The notes under the pieces: generated by a model
Told to the model about the DNA's origin: nothing
Databases searched by the model: none
The model's input: only the letters and a program-made list of their open reading frames with translations
Assembly: GCF_008014645.1 (NCBI RefSeq)
Contig: NZ_VOWY01000013.1
Location: 1-64,000, forward strand
Source of the DNA: Collinsella sp. BA40
Lineage (GTDB): Bacteria > Actinomycetota > Coriobacteriia > Coriobacteriales > Coriobacteriaceae
Reading direction: 5' to 3'
DNA: 64,000 bases
Position numbers and translations under genes: made by a program
In this document: one piece after another, positions 35,467 to 46,301 of the stretch
Numbering within the stretch: the first letter of the stretch is position 1
How the letters are laid out: each line of letters starts with the position of its first letter

Positions 35467-35988
35467 ATGCCCACCCTCATTATCGACGCCGACGCATGCC
35501 CCGTGACACGCGAGGCCCTCGCCTGCGCGCGAGCGGCGCGCGTTCCCGTGCTCATTGCCGGCAATTCCACGCAGAACCTTGCCCGACGTATTCGGCGCGA
35601 CGATCCGCGCGATGCCGAGCACGCCCGTGGGCGCGACGCCACGCATCCCGGTTTCTGGGCCGAGACGCTCGACGTCTCATGCGGCGCCGATAGCGCCGAC
35701 TTCGCCATCATCGAGCGCTTGCAGCCAGGCGACGTGGTGGTCACGCAGGATATCGGCCTTGCCAGCATGGTGCTGGGACGCGGCGCGGCGGCCATCGGCG
35801 TACGCGGGCACGTCTACAGCAAGGCCACCATCGATATGCAGCTGTTCATTCGCCATGAGGAAAAGAAAGTCCGCCGCGCGGGCGGGCGCACGCAGGGACC
35901 CTCGGCCTTTAACGACGACGACCGCGAGCGCTTTCGCTCCAACCTCGCCCGCCTGCTTCGCGAGGCGCTATCCCCAAACGAGGGCTAG
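35467..35988 (+). CDS. YaiI/YqxD family protein (DUF188, UPF0178)
   Basis: 173 residues. LIIDADACPVTREAL at the N-terminus and VVTQDIGLASMVLGRGAAAIGVRGHVYSKATID are the conserved PIN-like motifs with acidic residues. AGGRTQGPSAFNDDDRERF is the typical C-terminal signature. The PIN-like fold suggests a nuclease, but no activity is established. AGGAAGG precedes the ATG. A degenerate duplicate lies at 34636-34790. Confidence 0.92.
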   Translation: MPTLIIDADACPVTREALACARAARVPVLIAGNSTQNLARRIRRDDPRDAEHARGRDATHPGFWAETLDVSCGADSADFAIIERLQPGDVVVTQDIGLASMVLGRGAAAIGVRGHVYSKATIDMQLFIRHEEKKVRRAGGRTQGPSAFNDDDRERFRSNLARLLREALSPNEG

Positions 35989-36036
35989 CTCGGTCCCCAC
36001 AATGCCCATCGACGGCGCTTCTATGGCTTCAACTGA

Positions 36037-36420
36037 TTAGCGCCCCTCGTGCGCTTGCTCCAAAACGCGCTCGAAATAGTTGAGCGATTCGAGCACCAAG
36101 GCGGACGAACCTGCCCCGCGCTCGGTAAAACGCAGCTCCGACGACTGCACGTCTCGCACAAGCGCCCCGGAAGCGATTAGGTGCTCGACCGCGCGGTAGA
36201 GCAGGCCGGTGTCGACGCCCTTGTTCGCAACCGGTCCATCCTCCTCGAGCGTCCAGGTTGAAAGCCCGAGCAGCGCGAGAAGCAAGCGACTCGCCTGCCC
36301 TAGGCGCTCGGCATCGTGCTCGCGTTCCTCGGCCGCAACGGCATCATCCATAATGCGGACGCCGTTTGCAGCGTCGTCGTCCGCTACTCGATTCGACCCG
36401 TTATCAAACTCATCCATCAT
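36037..36420 (-). CDS. Small protein, possible winged helix, function unknown
   Basis: 127 residues. An acidic N-terminal part is followed by LGQASRLLLALLGLSTWTLEEDG and GLLYRAVEHLIASGALVRDVQSSELRFTERG, which looks like a winged helix-turn-helix. No family recognised. ATG 36420 has AAGGAGG upstream. It ends convergent to the DUF188 gene and shares its strand with the metal exporter upstream, 92 bases away. Confidence 0.65.
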   Translation of the reverse strand: MMDEFDNGSNRVADDDAANGVRIMDDAVAAEEREHDAERLGQASRLLLALLGLSTWTLEEDGPVANKGVDTGLLYRAVEHLIASGALVRDVQSSELRFTERGAGSSALVLESLNYFERVLEQAHEGR

Positions 36421-36512
36421 AAGAAACCTCCTTGGCCGCGTCTTCACGACATATGATAGCCGGCCATGCGGACATGACGCCCAAACCTCCTGTCAGGCAG
36501 ACGCCGCGCATC

Positions 36513-37661
36513 CTAGAAGATCCCCAAAACCAATCCCCACGCGCACGCCACCAGGAACAGCCCCGCCACGATGACGGCGTTCTCGCGCGGATGGCGGTTG
36601 GTGCGGAAGAGCACCAGATAGCCCACGCCAGCCGAGGTGAGCAGACCGGCCATGAGCGGGGCGAAGCCCAAGACGCCCTCCAGGTAGAGCTGAGTGATCA
36701 CCACGCTTGCCGCGCAATTGGGCACAAGGCCCACCAACGCCGATGCGAACACCGCAAGCAGCTGGTTGCCCGAAAGGAAGCTCGCCAGCGCCCCCTCGTC
36801 CACTGTTTCGAGAAGCGCCACCAGGGCGAACGTTACCAGGTAGATGAAGACCGTGACCTGCACGGTATGCGAGACGGCGCTCATCACGATCGAGCGCAGC
36901 TTGCCTCCCCGCGCATGCTCGTGACCGTGATCGTGGGCGTGGCCGGCACCGTGGCCGTGCTCACGGCCGTGGCCGTGGCCCTCGTACTCGTGATCGTGCT
37001 CGCAGCCCAATTCACGACCGCAAACATCGCCGGCATGCTCGCCCACATGGCCCGCGCCTGCGACGTCGCTATGACCGTGCTCGCCCGCGTGATGGTGCCT
37101 ATGCCCGCACCCACAGTGATCTTGCTCGCAAAGGCGGCAGATATGCCCGGCATCCTCGCCGCCCTCGGCCATCTGGTCCACCACATCGGTCTGGACACCG
37201 TCGCGGCGCACGCTCAGCACCGTCCGACGCAAAAACTCGTGAACGCGCGCGTTTTTACGCAGAGCACGGATGACCAGGTCCGCCGCAACGCCCGTGATAA
37301 GCGCGATGAGGACCTTCAACCCCAGGATTTTGAAGAGCAAGCCGGCGTCGATGCGCTCGGCCACCAGCATGGGCAGCATCTCATCGGATGTCGAGAAGAA
37401 GACCGCCACCAACGTACCCAGCGTGACGACGCGGCCCGCATACAGCGTTGCCGCCATGGCGGAAAAGCCGCACTGCGGAACCACGCCCAGCAGCGCACCG
37501 GCCACAGGACCCGCAGCGCCAGCACGGCGCACGATGGCGTTGGAACGCGCGCTCGCGGCATGCTCGAGCGCCTCGAGCGCCAGATACGTCACGAATAGGA
37601 AGGGCACGAGCCCGAGGGTGTCCTCGAGCGCGTGTTCGGCAAAGTGCAGCAGCAAGTCCAC
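36513..37661 (-). CDS. Putative 10-TM heavy-metal exporter (ArsP_2 family) with His-rich loop
   Basis: 382 residues in two five-helix halves. Each half carries the family's Pro-Cys motif: VVPQCGFSAMAATLYAGRVVTLGTL and LVPNCAASVVITQLYLEG. The ~110-residue cytoplasmic loop between them is packed with His, Cys, Asp and Glu (CGCGHRHHHAGEHGH, EYEGHGHGREHGHG), a metal-binding loop. The family is annotated as heavy-metal exporter or putative manganese transporter; the ion is unproven. It is preceded by a ~190-base leader with no gene. Confidence 0.85.
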   Translation of the reverse strand: MDLLLHFAEHALEDTLGLVPFLFVTYLALEALEHAASARSNAIVRRAGAAGPVAGALLGVVPQCGFSAMAATLYAGRVVTLGTLVAVFFSTSDEMLPMLVAERIDAGLLFKILGLKVLIALITGVAADLVIRALRKNARVHEFLRRTVLSVRRDGVQTDVVDQMAEGGEDAGHICRLCEQDHCGCGHRHHHAGEHGHSDVAGAGHVGEHAGDVCGRELGCEHDHEYEGHGHGREHGHGAGHAHDHGHEHARGGKLRSIVMSAVSHTVQVTVFIYLVTFALVALLETVDEGALASFLSGNQLLAVFASALVGLVPNCAASVVITQLYLEGVLGFAPLMAGLLTSAGVGYLVLFRTNRHPRENAVIVAGLFLVACAWGLVLGIF

Positions 37662-37877
37662 GGCAGGTTCTCCTCGACAGATATATGTTGGGCGCGCACC
37701 GATGGCGACAGATGGGGCCTCGCGATTGCGGGAGCAGCAAGCCGCGCGTCCACGCCCATATGGTCACGCTGTTTTCATACCCCGCGCGCCCCATGGCAGA
37801 CGCGTAGCATGCAAGGCCATCAGTATACTCAAGAGTTTCCATAGGATAACTCCCGTATGGCCAGTAGGCCCCTTCGC
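37662..37877 (-). other. Leader region of the metal exporter gene
   Basis: About 215 bases between the exporter start and the ucpA terminator. It is long for a leader and contains several short inverted repeats, so an RNA regulator such as a metal riboswitch is conceivable. I could not match it to the yybP-ykoY or NiCo consensus, and GGAGAA precedes the exporter start. Confidence 0.3.
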
Positions 37878-37923
37878 CACAAAAGAAGCAGCCCGACCTC
37901 GCATATCTCGAGGACGGGCTGCT
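37878..37923 (-). terminator. Rho-independent terminator after ucpA
   Basis: Stem AGCAGCCCG with CCTCG extension and its complement at 37887-37923, followed on the minus strand by TCTTTTGT. It lies 100 bases past the ucpA stop. Confidence 0.8.
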
Positions 37924-38023
37924 AGGCCTCGCGGCGACGCAGGGTCTCTGCAGCAGCAATCGGCCGCACCGAACACCGGACCGGCAGGGGCCCCGGTTGC
38001 ACGGCGCCGCGTGCCGCTGCGCG

Positions 38024-38821
38024 CTAGTTGGTGCCGATGGACATCGTCTCGGGCAGCGTGCTGCCGCCGTCGATGACGATCTGCGAACCGGTGAGGTAGC
38101 TCGACTCGTCGCTACCCAGGAACGCGAAGAGCTCGCCCACCTCGATGGGGTTGGCCAGGCGCTTCATGGGCACGCCAACGGCGATATCGGCGATCGCGGA
38201 CTCGGGGTCGTCCGGGTTGGACTCGAGCGCCATCTTCTCCACCATCGGCGTGCGCGCATAACCCAGCTGCGAGCAGTTCACGCGGATGTTACGGTCGGCG
38301 TACTCCACCGCCAGGCACTTCGTGAGTCCCACGAGAGCGGCCTTGGTCATGGCATAGGCGGCCTCGCCGGCATCGGCCACGATATCGCCGGTCACCGAAG
38401 ACGCGATCACGATGTTGCCGCCGCCCTGCTCGAGCATATAGGGGATCACGGCCTTGCAGGTGTTCCACACGCCCTTGATGTTGACGTCGATATGGAAGTC
38501 ACGCGTGGCGTCGTCCATCTCCTCGAAGGGGGCCAGGCGGCATACGCCGGCATTGCAGCAGGCCACATCGATGCGCCCGAACGCCTCGATGCCGCGAGCC
38601 GCGGCCTCGTCCAGCTGCGCGCGGTCCGCAACGTTGGCGACCGCGGTGATGATCTGCGCGCCGTACTCCTCGCGCAGCTTGGCGGCCGTGTCCTCAACCG
38701 AGGGCGACAGGTCGACCATGATGAGCTTGGCGCCGTACTTGGCATACGCCATAGCGATGCCCTCACCCAGACCCGCGGCGGCACCCGTGATGAGCGCGAC
38801 CTTTCCATCCAGCTTTGCCAT
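38024..38821 (-). CDS. ucpA: Short-chain dehydrogenase, UcpA type
   Basis: 265 residues. NAD(P)-binding TGAAAGLGEG (residues about 12-21), NAG in CCNAGVCRLAPFEEMD, catalytic Ser in ASSVTGD, and YAMTK. The stretches DFHIDVNIKGVWNTCKAV, SNPDDPESAIADIA and ESSYLTGSQIVIDGGSTLPET closely parallel E. coli UcpA, an oxidoreductase of unclear substrate linked to furan tolerance. ATG 38821 follows GGAGAGGAG. It stands alone and ends at a strong terminator. Confidence 0.9.
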   Translation of the reverse strand: MAKLDGKVALITGAAAGLGEGIAMAYAKYGAKLIMVDLSPSVEDTAAKLREEYGAQIITAVANVADRAQLDEAAARGIEAFGRIDVACCNAGVCRLAPFEEMDDATRDFHIDVNIKGVWNTCKAVIPYMLEQGGGNIVIASSVTGDIVADAGEAAYAMTKAALVGLTKCLAVEYADRNIRVNCSQLGYARTPMVEKMALESNPDDPESAIADIAVGVPMKRLANPIEVGELFAFLGSDESSYLTGSQIVIDGGSTLPETMSIGTN

Positions 38822-39163
38822 GTGAATCTCCTCTCCCTGCATGCGCCCCGGACACCGGCGCAACGTCGCACGACGAGGCCGGGCGCAGGGGCGCGAATAC
38901 CAGCTCATCCATTGTAGCGCCGTTCGACAGGGGCGGGCGCGGGCAACACGGCTCGGGCGCGGACGCGCGCGTAGGCCACCGCACGGGCCATCGCCCCTCA
39001 CCTGCCGGGACGCGGCGCACCATAAAGTTTCACACCCTAAACACCCTCGCGTCGTAACAACCCACTATACTCATGGGCACCACGAAAGACCGCACGCCGG
39101 CGTCCGAGCGCACGCGCATCGCATGCGCGCGGGCGGCGGCGCGAACACGATAGGAGCCCATAC

Positions 39164-40129
39164 ATGAACGCCCAACAGGCACTCGAGTACTACCGCCAGC
39201 CGTTCATCCCCATGTTCATCTACGGCGATTACGACGCCATGGAGTCCGAGCGCCAGCGCGGCGAGGAGGCCATCAAGGCGCTGCTCGACGAATGGCGCGC
39301 CAACGACGAACCCGGCTTCGACTTCGACATCATCCTCGAACTGGCCGACCGCAATCGCGAGCTGTGCGACCAGATCGGCGAGGCGCGCCTGCGCAACCTC
39401 TCCAGCCCGCTGCTCGCACGCAACCTCTCCGACGCCGACCTGTGCGCCGCCATCGGCAAGATGCAGGGCCGCGCCGCCAGCGCCGTCGCACGCGAGGTCC
39501 GCGGCGACCGCGACGCCTACTCCGTCGCGTACGTGCGCAAGCCCATCAAGGGCACGGTGCTGGGCATCGATATCGAGACCACCGGGCGCGCCCCCGAGCG
39601 CGGCTACATCATCAACGTTGGCTGGGAGGTCATGGAGCTCACAAGCGATGCCGTGCCGCACGACCCGCAGGCCTTCTACTGCGGCATCCCCGACGTCTAC
39701 CGCGAGGCCGGCGTACCGCTCGCCGAGATCCACCACATCCAGTGGTCCGACCTCGAGGGCAAGACGCCCTTCCGCATGGACGCGAAGCTGCAGAAGGAGC
39801 TGTTGCGCCTCATGAAGAAGTACCCCATCATGGCCCACAACGCGGCCTTCGAGGACAGCTGGTTCATGCTGCACCTCCCCGGCTACGCCGAGGCACGCCG
39901 CGCGGGCAAGATCATCGTGATCGATTCGCGCCACATCTGCCGCTCCGTCGATGGCGAGGTGCGCACCCTGCCGCGCGAGAGCGCGCCGGCGAGCCTGCAG
40001 AACTGGGCGCGTCGCCGCGGCACCCTTGCCGCCGACGAGAACGAGCTGCACCTGGGCCTCGACGACACCGACCTCATGCTACGCACGGTGCAGGCGGAGT
40101 TCAACGGCAAGAACATGTTCCTCAAGTAG
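39164..40129 (+). CDS. DEDDh-type 3'-5' exonuclease domain protein
   Basis: 321 residues. The N-terminal ~120 residues are helical and unrecognised. The C-terminal ~190 form an RNase T/DnaQ-like exonuclease: motif I GIDIETTG (about residue 130), motif II MAHNAAFEDSWF (about 222), and motif III HLGLDDTDLM (about 298), the DEDDh pattern of acidic residues plus His. The substrate may be DNA or RNA ends. AGGAGCC precedes the ATG. A TATACT box lies about 95 bases upstream. It is monocistronic. Confidence 0.88.
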   Translation: MNAQQALEYYRQPFIPMFIYGDYDAMESERQRGEEAIKALLDEWRANDEPGFDFDIILELADRNRELCDQIGEARLRNLSSPLLARNLSDADLCAAIGKMQGRAASAVAREVRGDRDAYSVAYVRKPIKGTVLGIDIETTGRAPERGYIINVGWEVMELTSDAVPHDPQAFYCGIPDVYREAGVPLAEIHHIQWSDLEGKTPFRMDAKLQKELLRLMKKYPIMAHNAAFEDSWFMLHLPGYAEARRAGKIIVIDSRHICRSVDGEVRTLPRESAPASLQNWARRRGTLAADENELHLGLDDTDLMLRTVQAEFNGKNMFLK

Positions 40130-40353
40130 GAACGCGATCCGGCCCATCATCGGCCTGGTCCTCGCGCCCGTGGCGGAGAAACGCTCTATCCCGCTACCGA
40201 CGGCGGGCCAAGAACCGACTCATTAAAGCAGGTAGCCTTGTCTGCACAAGGAATTGTGCAGACAAGGCGGGCATCCTTCCCTACACTCATTGATGACGAA
40301 GGGCTTGCAAGCGTTCTTCCATCGTTTCCTCGAGTCCTATGGAAGGAGCAAAC

Positions 40354-41178
40354 ATGATGCTCTCAGAGCAGATCAAGCGAGGCCGCAACGCGCTCGGCAT
40401 GTCGCAGGCAGACCTGGCCGAAACCATCTGGGTTTCCCGCAACACGGTGTGCAACTGGGAGACCGGCGCAACGACACCGGATATACAGAGCCTGGTCCTC
40501 ATGAGCGCCCTCTTCGGGGTCTCCGTTGACGAAATGGTCAAGGGAGACGACAAGGTCATGGCCCAGGCGATTGCGCGCGACCGGCGCCACATCCTGCTTG
40601 CGGGCCCGCTGACCCAAGGCAACCCCGAAGAGACCGAGCCCAAGCTCAGCCTCTTCGACCTCAACGCAATCGGCAGCAGCGTATACGGAAAATTCGAGAG
40701 CACGGATATCAGCGACGCCGGCGCGCTCGCCTTCCGCCTGGTGCGCGTCGCCTCCTTCTTTAGCCGAAAGCTGTACTACCTCGTCGACGACGCCGGCCGC
40801 CGCGTTGGAACCATATCGAGGAAGCACGCCCTGCATCACCCCGTGTACCAGGTGCGCATAAGCGGCTTCGACCGTGTGCAGCTGCGACGGGAGATTCGCA
40901 TCGATGGCGGCTACAAAGATGTGATCCGCTTCGACGGCGAGGGCATATCCGTGGACGGGAATCTCATGGGCGATGACTTTACGATTCTGCGCCATGGTTC
41001 AAAACTCGCAGCCGTCCGAGTTCGGCCCGCGCGCAATCGCATCGCCTACGGCATAGAGCTCGCTGATGAAACCCTCGCCCCGCTCGCACTCGGCATCGTC
41101 CTCACCATCATGATGCTACGCAACTACGACCAAGTGTGGGTTCGCGGCGCAGGCAGCAGAGCAGCCAGCGACTTCTAA
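40354..41178 (+). CDS. XRE-family regulator with C-terminal sensory domain
   Basis: 274 residues. The helix-turn-helix reads LSEQIKRGRNALGMSQADLAETIWVSRNTVCNWETGATTPDIQSL (residues 2-46), closest to Cro/cI-type regulators. A linker leads to a ~190-residue beta-rich domain (YYLVDDAGRRVGTISRKHALHHPVYQVRISG) of the LURP/PH-like kind and a short hydrophobic end LALGIVLTIMMLRNY that might touch the membrane. AAGGAG fits ATG 40354. The target is unknown. It ends at the terminator at 41200. Confidence 0.85.
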   Translation: MMLSEQIKRGRNALGMSQADLAETIWVSRNTVCNWETGATTPDIQSLVLMSALFGVSVDEMVKGDDKVMAQAIARDRRHILLAGPLTQGNPEETEPKLSLFDLNAIGSSVYGKFESTDISDAGALAFRLVRVASFFSRKLYYLVDDAGRRVGTISRKHALHHPVYQVRISGFDRVQLRREIRIDGGYKDVIRFDGEGISVDGNLMGDDFTILRHGSKLAAVRVRPARNRIAYGIELADETLAPLALGIVLTIMMLRNYDQVWVRGAGSRAASDF

Positions 41179-41199
41179 ACAGACGGCAACATAACCCGC

Positions 41200-41234
41200 A
41201 AAGGGCGCTCTCGAGCGAATCGAGGGCGCCCTTT
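41200..41234 (+). terminator. Rho-independent terminator after the XRE regulator
   Basis: A 15-base stem AAAGGGCGC...GCGCCCTTT with a second CTCGA/TCGAG segment and 5-base loop, 22 bases past the stop. It directly abuts repeat element copy C. Confidence 0.8.
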
Positions 41235-41387
41235 GCGCAATCTTGCCGACTTATCCCATCGCTTTTCAATATCGTCGAGTAGCTCCAGAATACGAGACCA
41301 TAAAACCGCAGGTACTGAATTTGCTACTCATATTGAATACATTAGGGAATCGGACTCGCCCTGTGTAAAGTCTGCAAGATTGCACAA
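41233..41387. repeat. Dispersed structured element, copy C
   Basis: 155 bp, clearly homologous to copy A along its length. The outer arms (41235-41255 and 41365-41386) share GCAATCTTGC-GACTT, pairing at 16 of 17. The inner arms GAGTAGC (41277-41283) and GCTACTC (41323-41329) pair perfectly, with different bases from copy A. The core is CATAAAACCGCAGGTACTG (41299-41317). Fully intergenic, between the terminator at 41200 and the metal-operon promoter. Confidence 0.75.
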
Positions 41388-41414
41388 CGAAGAGACTTAT
41401 CGAAATTCAATTCC

Positions 41415-41475
41415 TTGACATATGAGCATACGTTCATATAATAAAGCTATCGAATGTATGAGCATGTGTTCATAT
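41415..41475 (+). promoter_or_regulatory. Promoter and two operators of the metal-efflux operon
   Basis: TTGACA (41415-41420), 16 bases, TATAAT (41437-41442): a consensus promoter. Between and over the boxes lies ATATGAGCATACGTTCATAT (41420-41439), a 20-base inverted repeat of the SmtB/CzrA operator type. A second copy, TATGAGCATGTGTTCATA (41458-41475), lies just after the start of transcription. The ArsR-family gene begins 14 bases later, so it should repress itself. Confidence 0.85.
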
Positions 41476-41488
41476 GAGAGGAGGTACC

Positions 41489-41836
41489 ATGGACAAGCAC
41501 AACACGGACGAGCATCCGCTGCCCTGTTCCCCCGCAGCCGGCGACGACGCCATGCCTGAAGAGGAGCTGCTCTACGACCTAGCCGACCTGTTCAAAGTCT
41601 TCAGCGACACAACTCGTATCAAGATCTTGTATGCGCTGATGAACGACGAGCTCAGCGTAAACGAGATCGCCGACGGGCTCGGCGCATCGCAGTCCGCGGT
41701 CTCGCATCAGCTGCGCATCCTCAAGCAAGCGCACCTGGTCAAGTTCCGCCGCGATGGGCGAAACATCCACTACTCGCTGGCAGATGAGCACGTTCTCACC
41801 ATCTTGGATCAGGGTCTCACCCACATCTGCGAGTAG
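41489..41836 (+). CDS. ArsR/SmtB-family metal-sensing repressor (alpha-5 site)
   Basis: 115 residues. The winged helix reads LSVNEIADGLGASQSAVSHQLRILKQAHLVKFRRDGR. The C-terminal helix DEHVLTILDQGLTHICE keeps D-x-H-x10-H-x2-E with the exact spacing of SmtB's interdomain zinc site. The CadC-type cysteine motif is replaced (ELSVNE for ELCVCD), so it should sense zinc or cobalt through the alpha-5 site. GGAGGTACC precedes ATG 41489. First gene of the operon with the HMA protein and P-type ATPase; the operator surrounds its promoter. Confidence 0.92.
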   Translation: MDKHNTDEHPLPCSPAAGDDAMPEEELLYDLADLFKVFSDTTRIKILYALMNDELSVNEIADGLGASQSAVSHQLRILKQAHLVKFRRDGRNIHYSLADEHVLTILDQGLTHICE

Positions 41837-41845
41837 CACAACCCT

Positions 41846-41932
41846 CACCTCAAATTAGGGACAGGCACCGAATTGAGGCATAGACAAGACAAACATCCAC
41901 CTCAGATTGGTGCCTGTCCCCAATTTGAGGTG
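41846..41932. repeat. REP-like palindrome (GGGACAGGCACC type)
   Basis: 24-base arms CACCTCAAATTAGGGACAGG... at 41846-41869 and their complement at 41909-41932 differ by one base; the inside also pairs partly. This 87-bp palindrome between the ArsR and HMA genes has the look of REP/MITE sequences mobilised by IS200-type (RAYT) transposases. It could attenuate the operon after the regulator. Confidence 0.7.
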
Positions 41933-41949
41933 GGAAGAATGGAGACATC

Positions 41950-42168
41950 ATGCGTAAGGTATTCAAGCTCGACGAGATCGATTGCGCCGTGTGCGCCGGC
42001 AAGCTCGAGGAGGCCATCAAAAAGCTCGACGGCGTCCAGGACGCAAAGATCAACTTCCTCACCCAGAAGCTCACCCTCGAGGCTGCGGACGAGGAGTTCG
42101 ACGCCGTGCTCGACGCCGTGGTCAAGCTCACCGCCGATGTCGAGCCCGACTGCGAGATCCTGCGCTAG
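41950..42168 (+). CDS. HMA-domain metal-binding protein (metallochaperone)
   Basis: 72-residue ferredoxin-like HMA domain. The metal site DCAVC (residues 11-15) sits in the usual loop; the Asp before the Cys pair is typical of Zn/Cd/Pb carriers rather than copper chaperones (MTCxxC). It lies in the operon between the ArsR regulator and the P-type ATPase, which lacks its own N-terminal HMA domain, so it likely supplies that function in trans. Confidence 0.9.
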   Translation: MRKVFKLDEIDCAVCAGKLEEAIKKLDGVQDAKINFLTQKLTLEAADEEFDAVLDAVVKLTADVEPDCEILR

Positions 42169-42356
42169 AGCAAGGTCTATTCCCAACAGCCAGGGGCTTG
42201 GCGGCCTTCTACCCAGCTTGTTCTCACTTTGCAACCGCGGAGAACCCGCCATGCCCCAACGGCCCGCCTCACCCCGCTCGCAACGACGCCAAGAATGATC
42301 GGGTGAAGCTCAACCACAGTTGTTAGCGGCGTCGGAAAGTGGAAAGGGTTTTCCCT

Positions 42357-44279
<1,923 letters not shown>

Positions 44280-44496
44280 GGCCACACCCACCTGCTCGGG
44301 CTACGGTCGCCGCCCCCGCGCCAGCTTCGCTCGTCGCGAAGGCAGCGCGGGGGCCGTGCCGCCGTCCGACATGCACTCCATCCCTACCAGCAGGGATATT
44401 GAAACTCCGTGCTGCGGGGCATCGAGCTCGTCGTCCACGCGACGCGGGTTCGGGATCGCGGGCATCCGACGCGCTTCGCTCGCGGCCCGCAGCCGC

Positions 44497-45774
44497 CTAG
44501 CGCACTCGGGCGGCGCGCAGCTGACGCAGCAGCGATACGAATGCGACGGCTTCGACAATCGCCGCGAACCCGATGATGGCGCCCGCCCCCGCATTGCTGT
44601 AGAGCCACCCGGCAATGGTGCCGCCGAGCATCGTGCCGTTACCCGTAACCAGGGCAAACGACCCGTATCCCGTAGCGCGCATCGTCGTGGGGAGCAAATC
44701 CGCCACATAAGCGCGCATGGTCGACTCCTGTACGCCGGTGGTCGCACCCCACAGCACGACACCGACCACCATGACCGGTACGGAGCCGCTGAAGGCGAAT
44801 ACCGGGACGAACGCGCTCAGCACCGGCAGAGCCAGCAGCGTCTTAGGTCCGATGCGGTCGTAGAGCGAACCCGTGGCCAGCGCGGCTACGCCGTCCACCA
44901 GCATGGCCACGGCATAGAGCACCGGCACCGCCGCATCGGACACGCCGGCGCCCACCATGTGGAACGACAGCACGGCGAAGGTGGCGACGCCCACCAGGCA
45001 CAACCCGCAAAACAGCGAATACTCCCAAAACTGACGAGGCAATCCGCGAAACCCCGACGCAGCAGGCGCATCCTCAGTGGAAGCGGTGCCGCTACCGGCC
45101 GCAACCCCCGAAGCATCGCCGCTTGCCTCGCGCGCGAACGATCCGTCGTCCTCCCCTGCCGCCACCTCTTCAAAACGCGCGGGATCGGGGTTGCGATGGC
45201 GCAGGAACGCCAGGACCGTGATGGCAGCGGCCGCAGGCAGGATCATCACGCCCAGCGCGCGATCATACGCGCCGCCGGTCGCGAACAGAATGCCGGACAC
45301 GATGAGCGGTCCCAACGTGGCACCGATCTGATCCATCAGCTCGTGCAAGGCAAAACCCTTTCCGCGCCCCACCGCGGCCGATGCGTGCGACAGCATGGCG
45401 TCGCGCGACGGCGTGCGCACGGCCTTGCCCAGGCGCTCGACGACGATGAGCGCGCCCACGGCGCCCACGCTGCCCGCCCAGCCCATCGCGGGCACGGCCA
45501 GGGCGGTGATCGCGTAGCCAACGATGGCGAACAGCCAATAACGCCCCACGCGGTCGGCAAGCGGACCTGTTACCAAGCGCCCGGCAAGCGAGGTCGCCTC
45601 GCCCAATCCGGAGATGAGGCCAACGGCAGCCGCACTGGCGCCCTACGAGGCCAACAGCGGGCCTTGAACGCTCAGAGCACCCTCGTACACCACATCCATC
45701 AGCATGCTTACCAGGCCGAATCCCACGATAAACCGCGATGCGTCGCGCATCAGCCCGCGCGTCTCGCGCACCAT
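44497..45774 (-). pseudogene. MFS transporter interrupted by an amber codon
   Basis: The frame opens at ATG 45774 with RETRGLMRDASRFIVGFGL, reads on to VQGPLLAS, meets TAG at 45643-45645 and resumes in the same frame with GASAAAVGLISGLGEATSLAGR to the end at 44497. Related proteins have a residue such as Leu there (TTG to TAG is one change). The downstream 369 codons keep the full two-bundle MFS layout with no further damage, so the mutation is recent. Restart at GTG 45606 is possible but lacks the first helix. Confidence 0.8.
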
Positions 45775-45914
45775 ACGCCGCCCCCTCGTCCGCAACGGTC
45801 AAACGCAAAAAGCGACGCGCCCCACAAGGACGTGTCGCCATTCGCTTCTCTTTATATAAGGATAACCGACTTGCGTAACACATGCACGTTATCCTACATG
45901 TGTTGATATGTTCT

Positions 45915-46301
45915 TTACAAAAGGGGAGCGGACATTCGATTGGCACCTCGCACGTACTCCTTCAGCCGCGCAAACGAATCGTCCGAAAGGCAATGCTCCA
46001 TGTGGCAGGCCTCCTCGGCGGCAAGCTCCGGCGATACGCCGGCAGCAACCAGCAGGTCGCGAAAGAACGTGTGCTGCTCTAGCACGTGCTCGGCGCGCTC
46101 GCGTCCCTTTTCCGTAAGCTGCACATCGCGCCGTACCACCGCGATGTAACCATGCTCCTGCAGCGCAGACACCGCCTTGGAGACGCTCGCCTTCGTAACG
46201 CCCAGATGCTCGGCGATGTCCACGGAACGCACCACGCCGTGTTCGCGGCCGATCACCAAGACGGCCTCCAGATAGTCTTCCCCGGATTCTCGAAGTGCCA
46301 T
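45915..46301 (-). CDS. DtxR/MntR-family metal-dependent regulator
   Basis: 128 residues. The N-terminal winged helix reads SGEDYLEAVLVIGREHGVVRSVDIAEHLGVTKASVSKAVSALQEHGYI. The metal and dimer part has LLVAAGVSPELAAEEACHMEHCLSDDSFARL, whose E, C/H and H residues are the manganese/iron site. There is no SH3-like third domain, as in MntR. It probably represses metal uptake elsewhere. Upstream TTAGTCTAAGCTTACTGTAA (46324-46343) may be its own operator. Confidence 0.92.
   Translation of the reverse strand: MALRESGEDYLEAVLVIGREHGVVRSVDIAEHLGVTKASVSKAVSALQEHGYIAVVRRDVQLTEKGRERAEHVLEQHTFFRDLLVAAGVSPELAAEEACHMEHCLSDDSFARLKEYVRGANRMSAPLL

Noticed and set aside
37662-37877. Possible manganese or nickel-cobalt riboswitch before the metal exporter
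   Set aside because: I could not align it with either consensus, so it is listed only as an unassigned leader.
44392-44412. GGGATATTGAAACTCC, resembling the end of a type I CRISPR repeat (ATTGAAAC)
   Set aside because: Single occurrence, no second copy at spacer distance and no match to the I-E repeat of this genome.
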